Positions 50,632-62,070 of a stretch of 64,000 bases of DNA are shown piece after piece. The stretch covers positions 124,001 to 188,000 of the forward strand of contig CAVQWR010000003.1 of the NCBI GenBank assembly GCA_963717695.1. The letters are read 5' to 3'. Made by a program: the position numbers and the translations under genes. How positions within the stretch are numbered: position 1 is the stretch's first letter; the number at the start of each line of letters is the position of its first letter. Origin of the DNA: CAIWHR01 sp963717695. Lineage in GTDB: Bacteria; Pseudomonadota; Gammaproteobacteria; Burkholderiales; Casimicrobiaceae. Below the pieces are notes generated by a model, which was not told the DNA's origin, searched no databases, and saw only the letters and a program-made list of their open reading frames with translations.

Positions 50632-53136
50632 TCAGTCGGCCTTTGCCTTCTCCTGCATCGCCGCCTGCAGCTTCTTGATATCGGCGGGGGACAACTGCGG
50701 ACGGTCGATCTTGATCGTCAGCTTGTTGAGCTTGGCGGTCAGCGCGAACGGCGGCTTGTAGTCGGCATCGTTCACGCCGGTCAGCGTGTCCGAGCCGATG
50801 TCGAAGCTCTCGTCCCACTGCAGGATCATCGGCAGCGTCTTCGGCATCGTCTTCGTGTCGACGACCTTGCCGTCCACCTTGAGCGTGCCGACGCCGGGGC
50901 GGCCCAGCCCGCTGAAGTCGTTGAACGCGAGCGTTCCCGCGCCGAGGCCGTCGTACTTGAAATCGAACTCGACGACATGCCGGCCCGGGGTCAGCGCCTG
51001 CTGGCCCTCCCACTTGAGGCGCTCGAGGTCTACGAGGTTCCACAACCACACCGGCTTGCCCTTGAGGAGGTAGAAGCCGTAGCCTGCGAAGCGTCCTCCG
51101 GAAGTCACGATCATGCCCTCGGCGCCGCCCTGCGGCACGTCGAGGTCTGCCGTGAACGTGTACGACGCGTCGAGGATGTTCGGCGAGTCGCCTTGGGGGA
51201 GCCCGACCATCGGCCGCGTGTAGACAAACTCGCCGCGTCCCGCCGTGATGTTCGGACGCGGCGCGACAATGCGCGCCGCCACCGACGCGTCCATCGGGAA
51301 CACCTCGTGCGCCTTCGCCTCGGCCACGAACTTCGTCCGCATCTCCTTCACCTTCTGCGGATACTTGGCGGCGACATCGTCCGTCTGGTTGAAATTCTTC
51401 CGCAGGTCGTAGAGCTGGAATTCCTGGTTGTTGAGCGGGTCCGGATTGGCCGGGCCGAACGCCTGCCATGGCGCGCGGTTGACCTTGGTGGACAGCAGCC
51501 AGCCGTCGTCATAGAGCGCCCACTGGCCCATCATCTCGAAGTACTGCGTCTTGTGATGCGACGGCGTCTTCGCGTTCTGCGCGTCGAAGGTGTAGAGGAA
51601 GCTCGTGCCCTCGATCGGGGCCTGTTTGATGCCGTCCACGTACTCGGGCGCCTTGAGCCCGGCCGCCTCGAGGATCGTCGGCACCACGTCGATCACGTGG
51701 ACGAACTGCTCGCGCAGCGCGCCCTTGTCCTTGATCCGCGCGGGCCACGACACGACCATGTTCTGGTTGACGCCGCCGAGACGCGACGCGTTTTGCTTGA
51801 ACCAGTCGAACGGCGTGTCGAACGCCCACGACCAGCCGGCCGACATGTGGTTGTACGTCTGCTCGGTGCCCCAGACGTCGTAGAACTTCATCTGCACGTC
51901 GACCGGAACCTCGACTCCGTTGAAGAACGCGACCTCGTTCGGCGTGCCGAGCGGACCGCCTTCGGCGCTCGTCCCGTTGTCGCCGTTGATGTAGATGACG
52001 AGCGTGTTGTCGAGCTTGCCGAGGTCGTCGAACGCCTGGATCACGCGCCCGATCTCGTAGTCGCTGTAGGCGGCGTAGGCGGCGAACACCTCGACCTGGC
52101 GGATGAAGAGTTTCTTCTCGTCGGCGGAGAGGTCGTTCCAGGGCTTCAGCATCTCCTTGGGCCACGGGGTGAGCGTCAGGTCTTTCGGGATCACGCCGAG
52201 CCGCTTCTGGTTCTCGAAGATGCGCTCGCGCAGCTTCTCGTAGCCATCGTCGAAAAGATGCATCGCGTGGATCCGGTCCACCCATTCCTGAGTCGGGTGG
52301 TGCGGCGCATGGGTGGCGCCCGGCGCGTACTTGATGAAGATCGGCTTCGACGGGTCGGTCTGGTGAATCCGCGTCATGTAATCGATCGCATCGTCCGCCA
52401 TTCCCGTGACGAGGTTCCAGCCCGGTTTGCCCTGGAACGGATAGATCTGCGTCGTGTTGCGGAAGAGATTCGGCTCCCACTGGTTGGCGTCGCCGCCGAC
52501 GAAGCCGTAGAAGTACTCGAAGCCCATGCCGGTGGGCCACTGGTCGAACGGGCCGACCTGGCTCGCCGCGAACGCCGGCGTGTTGTGGTCCTTGCCGAAC
52601 CACGCGGTCGAGTAGCCGTTGTCGAGGAGCATGCGGCCGATGGTCGCCTTGTCCTTCGGAATGATGCTGTTGTAGCCGGGGAAGCCCGTCGACTGCTCGG
52701 AGATGACACCGAAGCCCACCGAATGGTGGTTGCGTCCGGTGATCAGCGCGGCGCGCGTCGGCGAGCAGAGCGCCGTCGAGAACATGCGGTTGTAGCGCAG
52801 GCCTTCCTTCGCGATGCGGTCCATCGTCGGCGTCGGGATCACGCCGCCGAACGTGCTGGGAACGCCGAACCCGGCGTCGTCGGTAATGACCAGAAGGACG
52901 TTCGGCGCGTTCTTCGGCGGCACGATGCGGGGCGCCCACCAGGCCTTCGACTGCAGCGCGTCGTCCTTGATCACGCCGCCGAACGCCGGGTCGGGCGCCG
53001 GGAGCTGCTTGTTGCTGATCGTCGTCGTCGCGCTGGGCGAGCCGAGAGTGCCGGTGACTTGCTGTGCGTTCGCGTGCGTCGTGCCGAAAAAAGCTGCGGC
53101 AACTGCCGTGACCAATGCCGTCTTCCGCAAAAACAT
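50632..53136 (-). CDS. Large arylsulfatase with C-terminal beta-sandwich domain (second copy)
   Basis: An 834-residue paralogue of the sulfatase at 43578. Same order: leader (VTAVAAAFFGTTHANAQQ), NVLLVITDDAGFG, formylglycine motif CSPTR in STALCSPTRAALITGRNHH, NGDNGTSAEGG, then a C-terminal sandwich domain (FVYTRPMVGLPQGDSPNIL, GRFAGYGFYLLKGKPVWLW). Start ATG 53136 follows GGGAGAG; a longer open frame to 53226 lacks coding signs. The N-termini share SPSATTTI and K-x-x-PAP-x-PAFGGVIK, so they arose by duplication. Probably both hydrolyse sulfate esters in the periplasm. Confidence 0.94.
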   Translation of the reverse strand: MFLRKTALVTAVAAAFFGTTHANAQQVTGTLGSPSATTTISNKQLPAPDPAFGGVIKDDALQSKAWWAPRIVPPKNAPNVLLVITDDAGFGVPSTFGGVIPTPTMDRIAKEGLRYNRMFSTALCSPTRAALITGRNHHSVGFGVISEQSTGFPGYNSIIPKDKATIGRMLLDNGYSTAWFGKDHNTPAFAASQVGPFDQWPTGMGFEYFYGFVGGDANQWEPNLFRNTTQIYPFQGKPGWNLVTGMADDAIDYMTRIHQTDPSKPIFIKYAPGATHAPHHPTQEWVDRIHAMHLFDDGYEKLRERIFENQKRLGVIPKDLTLTPWPKEMLKPWNDLSADEKKLFIRQVEVFAAYAAYSDYEIGRVIQAFDDLGKLDNTLVIYINGDNGTSAEGGPLGTPNEVAFFNGVEVPVDVQMKFYDVWGTEQTYNHMSAGWSWAFDTPFDWFKQNASRLGGVNQNMVVSWPARIKDKGALREQFVHVIDVVPTILEAAGLKAPEYVDGIKQAPIEGTSFLYTFDAQNAKTPSHHKTQYFEMMGQWALYDDGWLLSTKVNRAPWQAFGPANPDPLNNQEFQLYDLRKNFNQTDDVAAKYPQKVKEMRTKFVAEAKAHEVFPMDASVAARIVAPRPNITAGRGEFVYTRPMVGLPQGDSPNILDASYTFTADLDVPQGGAEGMIVTSGGRFAGYGFYLLKGKPVWLWNLVDLERLKWEGQQALTPGRHVVEFDFKYDGLGAGTLAFNDFSGLGRPGVGTLKVDGKVVDTKTMPKTLPMILQWDESFDIGSDTLTGVNDADYKPPFALTAKLNKLTIKIDRPQLSPADIKKLQAAMQEKAKAD

Positions 53137-53563
<427 letters not shown>

Positions 53564-53613
53564 AGCGCATGATTATCCCCGCAGGACGCCCCGCCAACAA
53601 GCGAAGGCGGCAG

Positions 53614-53832
53614 TCACTTGGCGCGGGCCAGGAATCCCGCGCCGACGATCGCAGCGATGATCTCGGCCGGATTGACCGCCGCGCCGTCGTAATCGACGGT
53701 CGCCCGCTTGTCGGGCAGCGACACGACGACCTGCTTCACGCCCGGCATCTGCTGCACCGCCCGCGTCACGCTCTTCACGCAACCGTCGCAGTGCATGCCG
53801 TCGACGACGAATTCCTTTTTCATGTAGCTCAT
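53614..53832 (-). CDS. copZ: Copper chaperone / heavy-metal-associated domain protein
   Basis: A 72-residue HMA-domain protein with the metal site GMHCDGC and the fold motifs of Atx1/CopZ (VSLPDKRATVDYD, IIAAIVGAGF). It delivers Cu(I) to the CopA pump. ATG 53832 overlaps the copA stop (ATGA at 53829-53832) and follows GGAG by seven bases, so I prefer it over ATG 53823. Coupled to copA, it forms a copper-export pair. Confidence 0.93.
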   Translation of the reverse strand: MSYMKKEFVVDGMHCDGCVKSVTRAVQQMPGVKQVVVSLPDKRATVDYDGAAVNPAEIIAAIVGAGFLARAK

Positions 53833-56093
53833 TTGGCAGCTCCTTGCGAATCCTGCGTTGCGGGCACCGGAACGACCCGCGACGGGGTGCCGGCCGCGCC
53901 GTGCACCGCCGCGGCCCGTGGCGGACGCCACCGGCGCAGCAGCAGCGCATTGCCGACCACCGACACCGAGCTCGCCGCCATCGCCGCACCGGCGATCACC
54001 GGCGAGAGCAGTCCGAAGGCGGCCAGCGGAATGCCTAGCGCATTGTAGACAAAGGCGAAGAACAGATTCTGCCGGATCTTGGCGAGCGTCGCGCGCGAGA
54101 GATCGATCGCGGCGGCGACTCCCGCGAGGTCGTTGCGCAGCAGCGTGAGATCGGCGGCGGCGAGCGCGCTGCCCGCCCCCGCGCCCATCGCGAACGACAC
54201 GTCGGCCTGCGCCAGCGCCGGGGCGTCGTTGACGCCGTCGCCCAGCATGCCGACGACGTGGCCCTCCTTCTGCAGCGCGAGCACCGACGCGCGCTTGTCC
54301 TCGGGACGCTGCTCGGCCTGCCAGCTGTCGATGCCGACGGCCTTGGCCACGGCTTCGGCAGGCGCCGGGTGATCTCCGGTCAGCATGGTCACCGCGACGC
54401 CTTCCTCGCGCAGCGCCGCGACGGCCGCCGACGCATTCGGTCGCAGCGCGTCGGCGAGCGTGATCCAGCCGACCAGCGTCGTGCCTTCGGCCACGCCGAC
54501 GATCGTGCGGCCGAGACCGCGCGCCTCGATGAGGCCCTCCGGATCGATCTTCACCGCGGACTCGACGAGGAACGCGGGCGAGCCCAGCCGAATGGTTTGA
54601 GTGCCATTCACGCCGGTGACGCCGCGCCCCGGATACGAACGGATGTTGGTGACGGGCAGCGGCTCCAGCTCATCCAGCTGCGCGCGATCGACGATCGCGC
54701 GAGCGAGCGGATGCGTCGCGCCGTGTTCCAGCGACGCCGCGAGAAGCAGGACCTCGTTGCCGGTGAAGCCTTTGCCCGGATGCAGCGCGACGACGCTGGG
54801 CTCACCGGCGGTCAGCGTGCCGGTCTTGTCCACGACCAGCGTGTCGATCTTCTCGGCACGCTCCAGCGCGGCCGCGTTCTTGACGAGGATGCCGGCCTGC
54901 GCGCCGCGACCGATGCCCACCATCAGCGCGGTCGGCGTCGCGAGACCCAGCGCGCACGGGCATGCGATGACGAGCACCGCCGTTGCCCGCATCAGCGCGG
55001 CGGCCCAGTCGTGCAGCAGGAGCCCGTTGGCAACGAGCGTGATCAGCGCGATCACGAGCACCGCGGGCACGAACCGGCCGGCCACGAGGTCGGCGAGCCG
55101 CTGCACCGGCGCCTTCGATCCCTGTGCCGCCGCCACCTGCCGCACGATGCCGGCGAGCAGCGTCGATTGCCCGACCGCGGTGGCCTCGCAGCGCAGCGGC
55201 GAGAGCTCGTTCACCGTGCCGGCCAGCACCGGGTCGCCCGGCTTCTTCGCGACGGGCTCGCTCTCGCCGGTCAGCATCGCCTCGTTGACGGCGGATTCGC
55301 CATTCAGCACGCGGCCGTCGACCGGCACGCTCGCGCCGGCGCGGACGATGAACACGTCGCCCGCGTGCATGTGCGCGAGCGACACTTCCTTGATCTCGCC
55401 GTCGCGCTCGCGCAGCACCGTGGGCGGCTGCAGGCTGAGCAGGTTGCGAATGGCGTTGGCGGTGCGCGCCGTCGCGCGCCGCTCGAGCCATTTGCCGAGC
55501 AGCACCAGCGTGATCACCACCGCCGCCGCTTCGAAGTAGACGTGCTGGTCGGGCAGCGGGACGAGCCACACCGCCGCGCTGAAGAAAAAGGCCGCCGACG
55601 TCCCCAGCGCAATGAGGACGTCCATGTTGGCGGCGCCGCCGCGCAGCGCGTGCCATGCGCCCCGATAGAAGCGCGCGCCGCACCAGAACTGGACCGGCAC
55701 GGCCAGCGCGAACTGCAGCCACACCGGCAGTTCCATCTCGTGGCGGCCGGTGACCATGAACAGCATCTGCGCGACGAACGGCGCGGTGAGGACAACCGCC
55801 GTCGCGAAGCGCGCGAACTCCCTGTTCTGCAGCCGCTGCTGCACGTGCGCCTCGTGCGTCGGCACGGCGAACGGGTCGACGGCCGGCGCGGCATCGTAGC
55901 CGGCCTTGCGCACGGCCTCGATCAGCTGCTTCGGGTCGGTCTTGTCCGGATCGAAACGCACGCGCGCCGATTCGGTCGCGAAGTTGACCGCCGCCTCGAC
56001 GCCCTCGCCGCGGTTCAGCACCTTCTCGATCCGGGCCGCGCATGCGGCGCAGGTCATTCCGGTGAGCGTGAGGTCGACGGTGCGCTGGGACAT
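53829..56093 (-). CDS. copA: Copper-exporting P1B-type ATPase
   Basis: A 754-residue pump that moves Cu(I) out of the cytoplasm. It has one N-terminal HMA domain (GMTCAAC), transmembrane helices, the actuator TGES, the transport motif ACPCALGLATPTALMVG, phosphorylation site DKTGTLT, SLEHGATHPLA (nucleotide HP motif) and GDGVNDAPALAQAD. ATG 56093 starts MSQRTVDLTLTGMTC, the usual beginning; earlier in-frame ATG codons at 56111 and 56150 are less likely. It is coupled to copZ and is the sixth gene of the prfB-lysS-ltaE-DUF962 line, with a 108-base gap before it. Confidence 0.95.
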   Translation of the reverse strand: MSQRTVDLTLTGMTCAACAARIEKVLNRGEGVEAAVNFATESARVRFDPDKTDPKQLIEAVRKAGYDAAPAVDPFAVPTHEAHVQQRLQNREFARFATAVVLTAPFVAQMLFMVTGRHEMELPVWLQFALAVPVQFWCGARFYRGAWHALRGGAANMDVLIALGTSAAFFFSAAVWLVPLPDQHVYFEAAAVVITLVLLGKWLERRATARTANAIRNLLSLQPPTVLRERDGEIKEVSLAHMHAGDVFIVRAGASVPVDGRVLNGESAVNEAMLTGESEPVAKKPGDPVLAGTVNELSPLRCEATAVGQSTLLAGIVRQVAAAQGSKAPVQRLADLVAGRFVPAVLVIALITLVANGLLLHDWAAALMRATAVLVIACPCALGLATPTALMVGIGRGAQAGILVKNAAALERAEKIDTLVVDKTGTLTAGEPSVVALHPGKGFTGNEVLLLAASLEHGATHPLARAIVDRAQLDELEPLPVTNIRSYPGRGVTGVNGTQTIRLGSPAFLVESAVKIDPEGLIEARGLGRTIVGVAEGTTLVGWITLADALRPNASAAVAALREEGVAVTMLTGDHPAPAEAVAKAVGIDSWQAEQRPEDKRASVLALQKEGHVVGMLGDGVNDAPALAQADVSFAMGAGAGSALAAADLTLLRNDLAGVAAAIDLSRATLAKIRQNLFFAFVYNALGIPLAAFGLLSPVIAGAAMAASSVSVVGNALLLRRWRPPRAAAVHGAAGTPSRVVPVPATQDSQGAAK

Positions 56094-56201
56094 TGCGGAC
56101 ACCTGCGGCATCTTCCTGCCGAAGATGGGACCGATTCTACGCCGCCTCAAGGGGGGTCGCCGATGACTTTGGTCAATCGCAGCGGCCTCGCGCCGGCACG
56201 C

Positions 56202-56507
56202 TCAGAACGGCACGCGCCCGGTCAGCATGTCCTTGTACATGACCCAGTCGCCCATGAGGCTGTAGAGCGGATGCGAGAAGGTCGCAGGACGGTTGTGCTC
56301 GAACGCGAAATGCCCGAGCCAGGCGAAGCCGTAACCCGCGAGCGGGCAGCCGGCGAACCACCAGGCGTTGCCCGTCGCGAGGGCCGCGATCGCAAAGACG
56401 AGGACGAGCGTCGTGCCGGCGAAATGCAGCCGGCGGCAGACGCGGTTGGCGTGCTCGCCGAGGTAGAACGGGTAGAACTCGGCAAAGGATGCGAAACGAG
56501 TGGTCAT
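56202..56507 (-). CDS. DUF962 / Mpo1-like membrane protein
   Basis: A 101-residue protein with two or three hydrophobic segments (TTLVLVFAIAALATGNAWWF, AGYGFAWLGHFAFEHN). The histidines in ANRVCRRLHFAG, WLGHFAFEHNRP and HPLYSLMGDW match DUF962, which includes yeast Mpo1, a dioxygenase of 2-hydroxy fatty acids. GGAGGG precedes ATG 56507. It follows ltaE by 37 bases. Confidence 0.88.
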   Translation of the reverse strand: MTTRFASFAEFYPFYLGEHANRVCRRLHFAGTTLVLVFAIAALATGNAWWFAGCPLAGYGFAWLGHFAFEHNRPATFSHPLYSLMGDWVMYKDMLTGRVPF

Positions 56508-56544
56508 CGCAGCCCTCCGGACGCGGGTCGTCGGGTTGCCGGCG

Positions 56545-57555
56545 TCAACGCCGCGCGAAGAACGCGTCGACCGCAGCGAGCGCACGCGTGACATCCTCGC
56601 GCGCGACGTCGAGGTGGGTGACCCAGCGCTGGTGGGTGACACCCGTGATCAGGATGCCGGAGGACGCGAGATGGGCGGCGAATTCCGCGGCAACCGCCGG
56701 ATCCACGTCGACGAAGAACATGTTGGTCTGCGGCGCCTCGACGCTGAGCGCGCCGTGCTTCGCGAGGCCGCTTGCCAGCATCGCCGCATGGGCGTGGTCC
56801 TCCGCGAGGCGATCGATGTGGTGCGCAAGGGCGTAGCTGCCGGCGGCGGCGAGAACGCCCGCCTGCCGCATGCCGCCGCCCAGCATCTTGCGCCAGCGAT
56901 GCGCGGTCTTGATGAACGCGCGTGAGCCGCACAGCACCGAGCCGACCGGGGCGCCGAGTCCCTTCGACAGGCACACCGAGACGGAGTCAAAGCCTTGCGC
57001 GATCGTGCGCGGCGCGACGTTGCGCTTCACGGCGGCATTCCACAGTCGCGCGCCGTCGAGATGCATGGCAAGCCGCCGACGGTCGGCGAGCGCGCGGACC
57101 GTGGCGACGTAGCCTTCGGGCAGCACCTTGCCGCCGAGCGTGTCTTCCAGCGCGATGAGGCGCGTCCTTGCGAAGTGCGAATCCTCGGGCTTGATCGCCG
57201 CCTCGATGGCGGCGACGGGAATCGTCCCGTCCGCCGCGTTGTCGAGCGGCTGCGGCTGCACGCTGCCGAGCGCCGCCCCGCCACCGCCCTCGTAGCGGAA
57301 CGTGTGGGCCTGCTGGCCGAGGATCACCTCGTCGCCGCGCGCGCAGTGCGTCATCACGCCGATGAGATTCGACTGCGTGCCGGACGGCACGAACAGTGCC
57401 GCCTCGAAGCCGAGCAGCGCGGCGACTTCCTCCTGCAGCGCGTTGACCGACGGATCGTCGCCGAACACGTCGTCGCCGACCGGCGCCGCCGCCATCGCCG
57501 CGCGCATCGCCGGCGTGGGTCGCGTGACCGTGTCGCTGCGAAAGTCCATGGCCAT
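56545..57555 (-). CDS. ltaE: Low-specificity L-threonine aldolase
   Basis: A 336-residue pyridoxal phosphate enzyme that cleaves L-threonine and L-allo-threonine to glycine and acetaldehyde. The PLP lysine is in VCLSKGLGAPVG, with HLDGARLWNA and EDTLGGKVLPEGY around it and the N-terminal DFRSDTVTRPTPAMRAAM signature. It starts 13 bases after the lysS stop and is probably in the same operon. Confidence 0.93.
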   Translation of the reverse strand: MAMDFRSDTVTRPTPAMRAAMAAAPVGDDVFGDDPSVNALQEEVAALLGFEAALFVPSGTQSNLIGVMTHCARGDEVILGQQAHTFRYEGGGGAALGSVQPQPLDNAADGTIPVAAIEAAIKPEDSHFARTRLIALEDTLGGKVLPEGYVATVRALADRRRLAMHLDGARLWNAAVKRNVAPRTIAQGFDSVSVCLSKGLGAPVGSVLCGSRAFIKTAHRWRKMLGGGMRQAGVLAAAGSYALAHHIDRLAEDHAHAAMLASGLAKHGALSVEAPQTNMFFVDVDPAVAAEFAAHLASSGILITGVTHQRWVTHLDVAREDVTRALAAVDAFFARR

Positions 57556-57568
57556 GGCGAGCCTCGCG

Positions 57569-59089
<1,521 letters not shown>

Positions 59090-59092
59090 GCT

Positions 59093-60197
59093 CTAGACTC
59101 CCTGCTTCAGGCTCGCGGCGATGAAATCGTCGAGATCTCCGTCGAGGATCCGCTGCGTGTCCCCGACTTCGTGGTTGGTGCGAAGGTCCTTGATCCGCGA
59201 CTGGTCGAGCACGTAGCTCCGGATCTGGTGACCCCAGCCGATGTCGGTCTTCGCGTCCTCGAGCTTCTGCTGCTCGGCCTGACGCTTGCGGAGCTCGAGC
59301 TCGTAGAGCTTCGACTTCAGCATGGCCATCGCCTCGGCGCGATTCCGGTGCTGCGAGCGGTCGGTCTGGCACTGGACGACCGTGTTGGTCGGCAGGTGCG
59401 TGATGCGCACCGCCGAGTCGGTCTTGTTGATGTGCTGGCCGCCGGCGCCGGACGCACGGAACGTGTCGATGCGAAGGTCGGCCGGATTGATCTCGACCTC
59501 GATCGAGTCGTCGACCTCCGGGTAGACGAACACGCTGGCGAACGAAGTGTGCCGCCGCGCATTGGAATCGAACGGACTTTTGCGCACGAGGCGATGCACG
59601 CCGATTTCGGTACGGAGATGGCCGTACGCATAATCGCCGCTGATCTTGAGCGACGCGCTCTTCAAGCCGGCGACTTCGCCCGGCGTTTCCTCGAGAAGTT
59701 CCGTCTTGAATCCCTTGCGCTCGCAGTAGCGGATGTACATGCGCTCCAGCATCGCCGCCCAGTCCTGCGCTTCGGTGCCGCCGGAGCCCGCCTGGATGTC
59801 GACGAAGCAGTTGGCGGGATCGAGCGGATTGCCGAACATCCGGCGGAATTCGAGATCGCCGACCCGCGCTTCCAGTGCCCGGACGTCCGCGGCCACCGCT
59901 TCGAGCGTCGCGTCGTCGGCGTCGGAACGCGCAAGCGCGAAGAGCTCGGTGCTGTCGCGAATGCCCGCTTCGAGCTCGGTGATCGCGCCGACGACGCCGT
60001 CCAGCAGCTTCTTTTCCTTGCCGAGCTCCTGCGCGCGCTGCTGGTCTTCCCAGATCTTCGGGTTCTCGAGCTCGCGCGCGACTTCGGTGAGGCGGACCGC
60101 CTTCACATCGAAGTCAAAGATACCTCCGAAGATCCGAGGTGCGCTCCTTCAGTCCCGCGAGCGTCGCGGCGAGCTGGTTCAGGCGTTCTGCGTCCAT
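59093..60197 (-). CDS. prfB: Peptide chain release factor 2, with programmed +1 frameshift
   Basis: RF2 reads stop codons UAA and UGA. The gene begins at ATG 60197, reads MDAERLNQLAATLAGLKE ...RRYL, meets an in-frame TGA at 60116-60114, and must shift by +1 to continue DFDVKAVRLTEVAREL. After the shift it has the SPF-type anticodon loop region and the GGQ peptide-release motif (SGAGGQHINKTDSAVRIT). The total of 367 residues is normal. This is the classical autoregulatory recoding of prfB, not an error. The downstream open frame that begins near 60106 is not the real N-terminus. Confidence 0.96.
60114..60127 (-). promoter_or_regulatory. prfB +1 recoding site
   Basis: On the minus strand: GGAGGTATCTTTGAC. 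A Shine-Dalgarno-like GGAGG stands three bases before the CTT slip codon, followed by TGA and C, as in the known prfB signal (AGGGGGTATCTTTGAC in E. coli). Low RF2 slows reading of TGA and lets the ribosome slip to +1, so RF2 controls its own level. Confidence 0.95.
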
Positions 60198-60312
60198 GGC
60201 GTGGGCTTTCGTGGCAATCGACGATTATAGCCGAACGACCCTCCGCGCCCCGGGGGCGCGAGGGTCGGGCCCGCGGCTTTGGCGGCATCGCCGTTTCCCC
60301 TATCATGCGCTG

Positions 60313-61167
60313 ATGCACACCCCGCAGGGATTCGTTGCCGGACACGCGCTTCCTGATCCGCTGCCGCCGGAAGCGCTCGCGTTCGCGTTTCACGACGGGC
60401 GTCTTTTGGTGCGCGAGGAAGGCGCTCCTGACGGACCGGCGCCCTCCGTCCCCGCGTGGCGCGACCTCGCGGCGCAGGGATTCAGCGGCGCGACGCACTT
60501 CCTCGGCACGCTCGACGGCACGCCGTGCGTCGCAATCGGCATCGCGGCGGAGCCGCCGCCGCCCGCCGGATGGCGGCTCGCCGGACTGCGCTCGCTGTTC
60601 TTTGCGCTGCCGGAACCGGTGCTCGCCACTGCCGCGCGTGCGTCTCAGATCGTCGAATGGGATCGCACGCATCGCTTCTGCGGCGTCTGCGGCACCGCCA
60701 CGCGCGACAAGCCGGGCGACCGCGCCAAGGAGTGCCCCGCCTGCGGGCACACGGCGTTCCCGCGCGTGTCGCCGGCGATGATGGTGCTCGTCACCCGCGG
60801 CCGCGACGTGCTGCTCGCTCGGGCCAACCGCTTCCCGATCGCGATGTACAGCGCGCTCGCCGGCTTCGTCGAGCCGGGCGAGACCATCGAGGACTGCATC
60901 CACCGCGAGGTGCGCGAGGAGGTGGGCATCGCGGTCGAGGGCCTCACGTATTTCGGCAGCCAGTCGTGGTCCTTCCCGCACTCTCTGATGATCGCGTTCA
61001 CGGCCGAATATGCGGGCGGCGAGCTCATCCCCGACGGCACCGAGATCGCGGACGCGCAGTGGTTCGCGCCCGAGGCCGTGCCGAAGCTTCCGCCGAGCGT
61101 TTCCATCGCGCGCCGGCTGATCGACACGACGGTCGCGCGCCTCGCCCGGATGCCGATCCGACCCTGA
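60313..61167 (+). CDS. nudC: NAD(+) diphosphatase NudC
   Basis: A 284-residue Nudix hydrolase that splits NADH/NAD+ and removes the NAD cap from RNA. It has the zinc ribbon FCGVCG and CPACG, the Nudix box GFVEPGETIEDCIHREVREEVG and the NudC-specific SQSWSFPHSLMIAF (SQPWPFP-type). ATG 60313 (MHTPQGFVAG) is chosen over a longer frame starting inside the prfB promoter region. It diverges from prfB. Confidence 0.95.
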   Translation: MHTPQGFVAGHALPDPLPPEALAFAFHDGRLLVREEGAPDGPAPSVPAWRDLAAQGFSGATHFLGTLDGTPCVAIGIAAEPPPPAGWRLAGLRSLFFALPEPVLATAARASQIVEWDRTHRFCGVCGTATRDKPGDRAKECPACGHTAFPRVSPAMMVLVTRGRDVLLARANRFPIAMYSALAGFVEPGETIEDCIHREVREEVGIAVEGLTYFGSQSWSFPHSLMIAFTAEYAGGELIPDGTEIADAQWFAPEAVPKLPPSVSIARRLIDTTVARLARMPIRP

Positions 61168-61223
61168 TAGAATGGCGCCCCGGTCGCGACCCGATTTCGG
61201 TCGCTGCCACTCCGCTCCCGCCG

Positions 61224-61967
61224 ATGCCTCGCACGATTCGACTCCTTTCCGCGCTTTGCGCCGCGTTTCCGCTCATCGCCGCCACGGCGACGGCGCAGAC
61301 CGCGACGCCTGCGCCGACAGCCCCCGCGAAATCTGCAGCGGCGGCGCCCGTAGCCCCGGCCGCGCCCGCGAACATCGGCAGCGAGCTTACCGACGAAGCA
61401 CGCAGGGCTTACGCACAAGGTCTCAGGGATGCGCGCGACCTGATCGCGAAAAAGGACTACCCGGCCGCGATCGCGAAGCTCGACGCGCTCAATGCGCAGC
61501 GACCGCGCGAACCGCAGGCGCGCTTTCTCAAGGGCGTCGTGCAGACCGAGGAAGGCGACAACGACGCCGCGCTGGCGACGTTTCTCGCGTTGACGTCGGA
61601 TTTTCCCGAATTGCCGGAGCCGTACAACAACCTCGCGGTGCTTTACGCGAAAAAGGGCCAGTACGAGGGCGCGCGCGTCGCCCTCGAGACGGCGGTCAAG
61701 GCCGCGCCGGACTGGGCCGTCGCGCACGAGAACCTCGGTGACATCTACGTGCGCATCGCCGCGGGCGAATACGAGCGCGCCGCGCAGCTCGACAAGGAAG
61801 ACAAGTCGGCGAATGCCAAGCTCGCGCTGGCGCGCGACATCCTGAAGGCCGCGCCCGTGGCGACGCCGGCGAAGCCGGCGGCCGCAGCAGCCTCGGCAGC
61901 GGCCGAAACCCAGAAGGCAGCGCCGGCGCCAGTTGTGACGCCGGTACCGGCGACGACTGCGAAGTAA
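61224..61967 (+). CDS. TPR repeat protein, exported
   Basis: A 247-residue protein with a signal peptide (LLSALCAAFPLIAATATAQ), a Pro/Ala linker, about three TPR units (ARDLIAKKDYPAAIAKLDAL, AVLYAKKGQYEGARVALETA, GEYERAAQLDKEDKSAN) and an Ala/Pro tail. TPR proteins scaffold complexes. Its place before ppiA and ppiB suggests envelope protein folding. Start ATG 61224. Confidence 0.85.
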   Translation: MPRTIRLLSALCAAFPLIAATATAQTATPAPTAPAKSAAAAPVAPAAPANIGSELTDEARRAYAQGLRDARDLIAKKDYPAAIAKLDALNAQRPREPQARFLKGVVQTEEGDNDAALATFLALTSDFPELPEPYNNLAVLYAKKGQYEGARVALETAVKAAPDWAVAHENLGDIYVRIAAGEYERAAQLDKEDKSANAKLALARDILKAAPVATPAKPAAAAASAAAETQKAAPAPVVTPVPATTAK

Positions 61968-62070
61968 GCGGGCCGCGCCCGCGGGCCGCCGCACGCGAGC
62001 GCGAACGGTGCCGCCCGATTCGATCCATTCACTGCAACACGACGTTTTCGACAACCGAAGGAGCACTCCG

